40,886 nucleotides of DNA from contig JARLIN010000244.1 of NCBI GenBank assembly GCA_031291715.1, forward strand, positions 1 through 40,886, written 5' to 3'. The DNA is from Rhodopila sp. (GTDB lineage Bacteria > Pseudomonadota > Alphaproteobacteria > Acetobacterales > Acetobacteraceae). The translations under genes and the position numbers were made by a program. Below are positions 34,032 through 40,886 of the stretch, piece after piece (positions within the stretch are counted from its first letter, which is position 1; every line of letters starts with the position of its first letter). Under the pieces are notes generated by a model. The model had not been told where the DNA came from. It saw only the letters and a program-made list of their open reading frames with translations, and did not search any database.

Positions 34032-34823
34032 CTATCCGGGGGTGTGGAGATCCGTGCCGATCTGCGCCGCGAGAGGTGTGATGTCGCTCTCGGGCATCGC
34101 CGACACGACAGCGATACCGAGCCCGTTGGCGATCCAGGCTTGGCCATTTACGCCGTCCTTTCGGATCATGGCCGCCGGTGCGTGCAGGGTGGGTGTCATC
34201 GGTCGCAGCAACACCGAGATCCGGTGACGGTTCGCATCGTCATACATCAACAGCGCGGCGGCACCGCCACGCTCGGTCGCGAGCAGCCTGCCGCCGACCA
34301 GGTGATAACCGAGGGCCGAGAGGTCGGGCGCCACCACGATCCGGTCCAGCCTGTTCGAGAGCCATTGCTGCAGGTGCGGCGCCTCTGTGCCCGGGACCTC
34401 CACCGGATGACGGAGGTCGACCGCGTAAACGACATGGCTCGAGAGCGCCTCTTGCCCCAGGAGAGCCAATGCCTGCTGCGCTCCGCCTGGAGCCGGCGCG
34501 GTGCGCAGCAACCACCCGCCAGCGAGGCCGATGCCAAGCGCGAGTAGGACCGACGCGGCGACAAGCCATCGTTGGCGGGGACGGCGGTTCCATTGCTCTA
34601 TGACGCGGACGAGCGACAAAGCCGGCGGCAACGATTCGGAGCTACGGGCCGCGAAGGCCGCCCGAATAGCTTCGCGCTGCTCTTGGTAAGCAGTCACCCG
34701 CCGCGCGGCCTCAAGGTTTTCTTCGAGATAACGCTCGACAGCGGATCGCCGTCCAGCCTCGAGCTGGCCGTCGACGTATGCGTGCAGGTCGTCCTCATTA
34801 ACCGGTGGTGTCACCTCGCTCAT
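34032..34823 (-). CDS. Membrane-anchored anti-sigma factor
   Basis: 263 residues from the ATG at 34821-34823. The N-terminal cytoplasmic part (about 1-85) has the anti-sigma opening NEDDLHAYVDGQLEAGRR and VERYLEENLEAARRV. It keeps a His near position 14 but lacks the C-x2-C of zinc-binding anti-sigma domains. One membrane segment (about 86-106, WLVAASVLLALGIGLAGGW) is followed by a periplasmic domain of about 155 residues. Its start lies 31 bp after the sigma gene, so the pair is co-transcribed. It should hold the sigma factor at the membrane until a periplasmic cue is sensed; that cue is unknown. Confidence 0.87.
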   Translation of the reverse strand: MSEVTPPVNEDDLHAYVDGQLEAGRRSAVERYLEENLEAARRVTAYQEQREAIRAAFAARSSESLPPALSLVRVIEQWNRRPRQRWLVAASVLLALGIGLAGGWLLRTAPAPGGAQQALALLGQEALSSHVVYAVDLRHPVEVPGTEAPHLQQWLSNRLDRIVVAPDLSALGYHLVGGRLLATERGGAAALLMYDDANRHRISVLLRPMTPTLHAPAAMIRKDGVNGQAWIANGLGIAVVSAMPESDITPLAAQIGTDLHTPG

Positions 34824-34854
34824 CCTGGTCGCCTGATTCCAGGCTCCTCCGCCT

Positions 34855-35331
34855 TCATAACGCGCGCCGTACACGTTCGCGGGCACGGGACAGGCGCGAC
34901 ATCACCGTGCCAATCGGGATGTCGAGCACCTTCGAGACCTCCGCATAGGACAGGTCCTCGACCGTGACCAGAAACAGGACGCTACGAAGATCTTCCGGCA
35001 AACGCTCTACCACGCGGATGATCTCGCGCGTCCCGACATGGTCCTCCTGGCGGGCACCCACGCCCAGTGTCGACTCGGCGATCGTATCAAGCGGCTCTGC
35101 CTCTCCGCGCGTCCGTTTCTGACGGACCCGGCTGACGTATAGATTGTGCATGATCGCAAACAGCCAAGGCCGCATTTCTGCGTCGCTTCGATGTGTGTGC
35201 AACCGATCAAGTGCACGCACCAGACAATCATGCACCAAATCGTCCACCTCCTGTCTGTCTCGCAACAAAGAGCCAGCATATCGTCTCAACGCCGGGATGC
35301 AGGACTCAATGAGTCCCACAGTGCCAGTCAC
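34855..35331 (-). CDS. ECF-type RNA polymerase sigma factor
   Basis: 158 residues with a GTG start at 35329-35331; a GTG four codons in is possible. Region 2 is RRYAGSLLRDRQEVDDLVHDCLVRAL and PWLFAIMHNLYVSRVRQ. Region 4 is VERLPEDLRSVLFLVTVEDL, SYAEVSKVLDIPIGTVMSRL and SRARERVRRAL. No extra domain is present. An upstream GGAAT-N16-CGTC promoter suggests autoregulation, and two further copies lie before the cytochrome c and beta-propeller genes. Confidence 0.95.
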   Translation of the reverse strand: MTGTVGLIESCIPALRRYAGSLLRDRQEVDDLVHDCLVRALDRLHTHRSDAEMRPWLFAIMHNLYVSRVRQKRTRGEAEPLDTIAESTLGVGARQEDHVGTREIIRVVERLPEDLRSVLFLVTVEDLSYAEVSKVLDIPIGTVMSRLSRARERVRRAL

Positions 35332-35731
35332 GTGCAGTCACGAAGGCGCTGCCGCCAGAGGTGCCGGCAATACGCTGCTCGGATTGCTGACATCCGCATT
35401 GGACGCGGCATGGCTGCATGGCCTCTCGGAAAGGCACCCGCAAAAAGCTGCGCTGACATCTCTGCACTTGATACAGACGCGCGGAGCGGCCGGCTATTCC
35501 AGTTTCAGCCCAATGGCCTCTCGGTTTCCATTAACGTTCACGTAACCCCGCCGTTCGTGCGGACGCAACCGAACTGCCCGTCCGCGCTTCGATCAGGCGT
35601 GTTGCGGGTTTAGTAGGGCAGTCGGGCGCGGCCGGGAGGCCCCCCGCGACGGCTGCCTGGCCACCGACAGCATCGGGGCAGTGCGAACGTGGGTGCCCGA
35701 ACCTCAAAAGTGATCCCGGCACGATGTCCGC
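35332..35731. other. Intergenic region cytochrome c-sigma, contains ECF promoter
   Basis: 400 bp between the cytochrome c stop and the sigma start. It carries the promoter at 35476-35500, giving a leader of about 140 bases. Open frames on the plus strand here have no recognisable content. Confidence 0.6.
35476..35500 (-). promoter_or_regulatory. ECF-type promoter of the sigma/anti-sigma operon
   Basis: On the minus strand: GGAAT (35496-35500), exactly 16 bases, CGTC (35476-35479). The boxes and spacing match the two promoters at 33980 and 36174, while the spacer sequence is different. It lies about 145 bp upstream of the GTG of the sigma gene. Confidence 0.68.
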
Positions 35732-36106
35732 CTACCGGAGGGTGGCCAGATACGCGATGAGGTCGGCGCGCTGATGCGGGTCCTTCAGCCCAGGATACGT
35801 CATCAATGTGCCAGGCACGACCTTATTCGGTGCTCCGAGATATCGATCGAGCGTGGCGGGATCCCAGACCAGCCCGGACGATCGGTTCGCGACGGAGTAG
35901 TGGAAGCCTGGCACCATTCCCGAATGACGGCCCACGACGGAAAACAGGCTGGGACCAATAATGTTTCGATCGGGTCGCGGGGAGTGGCAAATGCTGCATT
36001 GTGACCTGAAGACTCGTTCGCCTCCCGCGGCATCCTGCGCCCGCGCTACCGAACCCAGTCCGAAGATCCCGGCGAGCACGATGCCGCCCAGAAACATGTG
36101 TCGCAT
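35732..36106 (-). CDS. Small periplasmic c-type cytochrome
   Basis: 124 residues from the ATG at 36104-36106, with AAGGAG upstream. The signal peptide (MRHMFLGGIVLAGIFGLGSV) has a likely cleavage after ARA near residue 23. The heme site CSICH is at 37-41, and the probable Met ligand lies in GTLMTYPGL near residue 100. This is class I cytochrome c, as in c2/c550-type electron carriers. It is preceded by an ECF promoter (36174-36198), so it belongs to the local sigma regulon. Its redox partner is not in the window. Confidence 0.92.
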   Translation of the reverse strand: MRHMFLGGIVLAGIFGLGSVARAQDAAGGERVFRSQCSICHSPRPDRNIIGPSLFSVVGRHSGMVPGFHYSVANRSSGLVWDPATLDRYLGAPNKVVPGTLMTYPGLKDPHQRADLIAYLATLR

Positions 36107-36973
36107 GCTGGTGGTCTCCTTCTCGTTGTGTCCAGCGTGTCGCGCGCGCATGCCGGGTATTATCGAGACTGTGGACGAGGCAGGCGGGAACTTATTCCCG
36201 GGAACCGAAAAGTTTTCCGCGATGACCCGAGCGTCTGAGGGCCTGCAGGCCGGAGCATCTTTGTCTGCGTTGATTTCCCATCGGCATTGTTTTTTCAGAA
36301 CCGGTCGTTTGGCACATAAATCATTATAGTAATGAATATTTCATTCCATTGCTGCGCGTATCGCGCGGTAGCGATGTGTTGAGGTGCCGTCCTGCTCTCG
36401 CGGAACACGATGCCCGTACGCGACGTACTGCTGACCCGCGTCGCCAGCGCCGCCCGACGCGTTCATCGATGAAAATGGGTGTGGTTCGGCAGCCCCGACA
36501 TCGGCCGTCTGAAGCGAAGGTGAAGGCCGGCCGGCTGCAGGTGCCCGATCCACCGCGGTTGCCGACCTTCTCACCGGTCATCGCGCCATTCAGCGGGTTT
36601 AAGGACGGTCGCATGACGCTGGACCGGGGGCGGCGTGGCCTTCGGTCCCGCGGCGGCTCTGGAGGCGTTGGCCGAGGCGAAGGCCTCGGACAGCGGGCCA
36701 GGGCACGAAGCAGCGTAGACGATTTGCGGCCCTTTTGCGGCGCCGCGGCCCAATGATACCAGGGTTGCATCACGCGCAACCGCCCCGAATTCCTGGCCAG
36801 ACGGGTCGTGCCGACAGTTGATCCCACGTTATCGGAAGGTGGACCTTTCCTGATCGACGCCATAGAAACGCCTTGCTTCGGGCATAACGCTGGATCGGCT
36901 TCTTGGAGGCTGGCCTTGCGCCGATCCCGGAAGCATTGATGACGACCTCGTTGATTAGGGCAGGAAACCGACC
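36107..36973. other. Long intergenic region between cytochrome c and pckA
   Basis: 867 bp. The left end holds the cytochrome c promoter and a GGGAA-N4-TTCCC inverted repeat (36186-36199). A short A/T-rich stretch sits at 36309-36345. The rest has open frames on both strands with Arg/Pro-rich, low-information translations and no family signature. A decayed gene cannot be excluded. The pckA promoter should lie near the right end. Confidence 0.5.
36174..36198 (-). promoter_or_regulatory. ECF-type promoter of the cytochrome c gene
   Basis: On the minus strand: GGAAT (36194-36198), 16 bases, CGTC (36174-36177), about 68 bp before the start codon. The 15-mer TTATTCCCGGGAACC (plus strand, 36192-36206) recurs exactly at 33998-34012. 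Confidence 0.7.
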
Positions 36974-38599
<1,626 letters not shown>

Positions 38600-38618
38600 C
38601 GCACCCTGTTTCCTCCTG

Positions 38619-38641
38619 ATGGCCGGGCTTGTCCCGGCCAT
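38619..38641. repeat. Palindromic repeat behind pckA
   Basis: ATGGCCGGG-CTTGT-CCCGGCCAT: perfect 9-bp arms around a 5-nt centre, the cleanest copy of the dispersed family in the window. There is no T-run, but the hairpin could act as a terminator or 3' protector for pckA mRNA. Confidence 0.75.
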
Positions 38642-38902
38642 GATCGCATTGGACGGAACCGCAGCCTGAAGATGGTCCAGGCAACGACGGTGCCGAGACA
38701 AATACTCTCCAGACTGGCCGTTATCTACGGACAGATGTAACCCGCGCCTGCCGACAACTTGAAACACCCGACGGACTTCGGGAATACGCGCGAGGCAGCC
38801 ACAGAACCACCTACGGCAAGCAAATCGTGAACGCGATCGCGTGGTCCCGCCGTCCATTCGCCGAGAAACGGACAGGGTATGTTTTGCTCACCCTTTCCGG
38901 CC

Positions 38903-38932
38903 TTGACACAAGCGGAGGGAATGTTCTATATA
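38903..38932 (+). promoter_or_regulatory. Sigma70-type promoter of the unknown gene at 38.97 kb
   Basis: TTGACA at 38903-38908, an 18-base spacer, then TATATA at 38927-38932. This is the best consensus-type promoter in the window. The -10 lies wholly inside the LexA box. Confidence 0.7.
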
Positions 38933-38937
38933 TGTTC
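38923..38937 (+). promoter_or_regulatory. LexA (SOS) box, GTTC-N7-GTTC
   Basis: GTTC (38923-38926), TATATAT, GTTC (38934-38937): a perfect match to the alphaproteobacterial LexA operator. It overlaps the -10 element, so LexA binding would block transcription until DNA damage. Confidence 0.78.
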
Positions 38938-38965
38938 CATATATCGAACTGTTTTGGGCAACGCC

Positions 38966-39346
38966 TTGCACGACGACTTGCCGCCTCCCGCCGAACACCC
39001 TGATCCGGGCCCGCGGGACGACCCTTTTCTTGAGTTGCTGTTCGCCGCGATGTGCCGGAACCTCTTCGTCCTGCCCGGTGAAACCTTCGTGGACCAGGCA
39101 CGTCGATGGACCGATGCGCTCAACTTCACCGCGGATCTGAAGCCCCGCGACCAGCAGGAGTGGCTGCGGGCGGCGGATGTGACGATGAAGCAGTTTTCCG
39201 CCATCTACAGCCTGGTGATGCGTAAGCGCAGAGGTATCAGCCAGAAGCAGCGGATGAAGCATGGCCAGGATTTCCTCGCTCACGCGAAGGCGATGCAGGA
39301 TGCGCGCCTGCGTTACGAGTTGCTGCGGAACACGCCAACCGCCTGA
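38966..39346 (+). CDS. Unknown protein, predicted SOS-regulated
   Basis: About 126 residues from the TTG at 38966, the first plausible start after the promoter; TTG at 38954 and ATG at 39053 are alternatives, and none has a strong ribosome site. The product is soluble and largely helical, with a hydrophobic N-terminal patch (DPFLELLFAAMCRNLFVLPG), a central WLRAADVTMKQFSAIYSLVM and a very basic segment (RKRRGISQKQRMKHG) that could bind nucleic acid. No known family is recognised. The perfect LexA box over its promoter is the main clue: it is expected to be induced by DNA damage. Confidence 0.65.
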   Translation: MHDDLPPPAEHPDPGPRDDPFLELLFAAMCRNLFVLPGETFVDQARRWTDALNFTADLKPRDQQEWLRAADVTMKQFSAIYSLVMRKRRGISQKQRMKHGQDFLAHAKAMQDARLRYELLRNTPTA

Positions 39347-39418
39347 CCGGCGCGGCGGCTGGATTTTACACCCGACACGGTTGATTTAAGCTCCCCCCAA
39401 GCCAAGGGGGAAACAACC

Positions 39419-40886
39419 ATGACGCAAACCGAGCCGGTGACCGGCGCCGAGTTCCTGGCGCGCAGCCTGGCCGCGAACGGTACCAGCCATGTCTTCTTCA
39501 TCGACGCGGTCTTGCGCCGTACGTTGATCGAGCTCGGCACGCTGGGCGTCCAGCGCGTCCTGGGCCATAGCGAAAAGGCCGTTGCCTATATGGCCGACGG
39601 TTATGCGCGTATCGCCGGGCGTCCGGGTGTTTGTTTCGCGCAGTCGGTCGGCGCGGCGAACCTCGCCTCCGGTCTGCAGGATGCTTATCTCGGACGTGCC
39701 CCGGTGATCGCGATGACCGGTCACAAGCAGCCATCCATGCAGCACCGAAATGCCTATCAGGAAATTCCCCACGCGCCGCTGTTCGCGCCGGTGACGAAAT
39801 TCTCCGCGCGCGTCGATCAGGCGGCCGACTTGCCGCGGTTGATGCGGCAGGCCTGGCGGGAGGCGATGACCGGTACGCCGCGCCCGGCGCATCTGGACCT
39901 GAACGGGTTGCAGGCCGAGGTGATCGAGACCGGTTTGGTCAATGAAACCCCTGTCGCCGACCCGGCTTTCCAGCTGACTCTGCCGCCGCACCGGCCGGTT
40001 GGATCGGCAAGCGAGATCGAACGGGCCGCGGAGCGAATCCTGCGAGCAAAGAAGGTCGTGATCGTGGCGGGCGAGGGGGCAACCGCGTCCGGGGCGGGTG
40101 CCGAGTTGCTGGCGCTGGGCGAAGTGCTGGCCGCGCCGATCGCGACCTCCCTTGGCGCACGCGGCTTGATCCCGACGCGGCATCGCCTGTCGATCGGTTG
40201 CGCCGGTAACTATGCGGCACCGCCGGCGAATCAGATCGTGCATGAGGCGGACCTGGTGGTGTTCATCGGCTGCGAGACCGGGGATCAGGTCACTCACACC
40301 TGGCGCATCCCGGCAATCGACACGCCGTGTGTGCAGATCGATCTCGATCCGACCGATATCGGTCGTTCCTATCCCAACACGCTTGGCGTGATGGGCGATC
40401 CGAAGGCGACGCTGGCGGCGTTGATTGCCGCGTTGGGACGGCCCGTGCGCGATACCGCGTTCGCCGACCGCGCGGCCGGAATCGTTTCTGTGTGGCGGCA
40501 GAGCCGGGCCGCCGCGCTCGCCAGCAACGCGACGCCGATCTGGCCCGACCGGCTGTGTGATGAGATCACAAGGGCGCTGCCGGCGGATGGCATCCTGGTC
40601 GCGGATACCGGTTACTCCGGCATCTGGTCGAGCACGCTGATCGAGCTCAATGGCGAGGGACAGACGTATCTACGCGCCGCGGGCTCGCTGGGCTGGGCGT
40701 TTCCGGCGGCGCTGGGGGCCAAATGCGCGGCACCGAAACGGAAGGTGATCTGCTGGTCCGGCGATGGGGCGTTGTACTATCACCTGACCGAACTGGAGAC
40801 GGCACGCCGGCGGGGCATCGCCGTGGTGCTGGTGGTCAATAACAACTCGGGTTTCGGGCAGGGATGGCCGAACATCCAGCGCCAGC
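39419..40886 (+). CDS. Thiamine-diphosphate-dependent enzyme, acetolactate synthase-like, 3' end missing
   Basis: 489 codons are present and the gene runs off the right edge. The ATG at 39419 has AAGGGGG eight bases upstream. N-terminal Pyr domain: AEFLARSLAANGTSHVFFID, then LGHSEKAVAYMADGYARIAG with the catalytic Glu. The central domain is about 190-330. The C-terminal PP domain has WSGDGALYYHLTELETARR and VVLVVNNNSGFGQGW, the GDG...NN diphosphate-Mg motif. The order fits the acetolactate synthase/oxalyl-CoA decarboxylase/benzoylformate decarboxylase superfamily. The substrate cannot be decided, and no small ilvN-type subunit is visible. Confidence 0.88.
   Translation, partial: MTQTEPVTGAEFLARSLAANGTSHVFFIDAVLRRTLIELGTLGVQRVLGHSEKAVAYMADGYARIAGRPGVCFAQSVGAANLASGLQDAYLGRAPVIAMTGHKQPSMQHRNAYQEIPHAPLFAPVTKFSARVDQAADLPRLMRQAWREAMTGTPRPAHLDLNGLQAEVIETGLVNETPVADPAFQLTLPPHRPVGSASEIERAAERILRAKKVVIVAGEGATASGAGAELLALGEVLAAPIATSLGARGLIPTRHRLSIGCAGNYAAPPANQIVHEADLVVFIGCETGDQVTHTWRIPAIDTPCVQIDLDPTDIGRSYPNTLGVMGDPKATLAALIAALGRPVRDTAFADRAAGIVSVWRQSRAAALASNATPIWPDRLCDEITRALPADGILVADTGYSGIWSSTLIELNGEGQTYLRAAGSLGWAFPAALGAKCAAPKRKVICWSGDGALYYHLTELETARRRGIAVVLVVNNNSGFGQGWPNIQRQ

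Larger units (their letters stand above)
38600..38965. other. Intergenic region pckA to SOS-box gene
   Basis: 366 bp. It holds the palindromic repeat at 38619-38641 on the left and the promoter/LexA box at 38903-38937 on the right. Between them no gene or further signal is recognised. Confidence 0.6.

Noticed and set aside
36349-36756. Possible gene between cytochrome c and pckA
   Set aside because: Open frames on both strands, Arg-rich with no motif or ribosome site; could be decayed DNA but cannot be supported as a gene.

Overview
The window reads as chromosomal DNA of a high-GC Alphaproteobacterium, most likely of the Acetobacteraceae/Rhodospirillales. The gene order glyA-nrdR-ribD-ribE-ribBA-ribH-nusB, the amgK-murU-addB-addA-trxA run, trpB-trpA-accD-folC, a perfect GTTC-N7-GTTC SOS box and the ATP-type pckA all point that way. 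This placement rests on gene content and motifs seen by eye, not on a database search. No rRNA, tRNA, CRISPR array, transposase or prophage was seen.

Layout. 1-1.6 kb: the 5' end of an FTR1-type iron permease and an acyltransferase-3 membrane protein (minus). 1.6-7.3 kb: a tightly packed minus-strand operon for serine hydroxymethyltransferase, the ribonucleotide reductase repressor NrdR, riboflavin synthesis and NusB. 7.4-17.0 kb: plus-strand genes for tRNA modification (tsaE), peptidoglycan sugar recycling (amgK, murU), double-strand break repair (addB, addA) and thioredoxin. 17.1-18.5 kb: a hexapeptide acyltransferase overlapping a glycosyltransferase. 18.5-19.2 kb: two small membrane proteins. 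19.6-27.9 kb: trpB-trpA-accD-folC (minus), split between trpA and accD by two paralogous polytopic membrane proteins. The split region is a decayed tandem duplication of about 2.2 kb that carried the ends of trpA and accD with it.

28.1-30.9 kb: a LOV-GGDEF-EAL-REC protein that looks like a light-responsive c-di-GMP phosphodiesterase, just behind a DUF983-like gene. 31.3-32.7 kb: a MocR-type regulator with a clustered ATGGCCAT operator candidate. 32.8-36.1 kb: a beta-propeller protein, an anti-sigma/ECF sigma pair and a cytochrome c, all on the minus strand. Each of these three transcription units is preceded by the same promoter architecture, GGAAT-N16-CGTC, so they form a readable local ECF regulon. 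37.0-38.6 kb: pckA. 38.97-39.35 kb: an unknown gene whose sigma70-type promoter is overlapped by a perfect alphaproteobacterial LexA box. 39.4 kb to the end: a thiamine-diphosphate enzyme cut off by the window edge.

A dispersed palindromic repeat family (core like ATGGCCGGGC-TTGTCCCGGCCAT) is scattered between genes. It also appears inside the addB reading frame and at the 3' end of tsaE.
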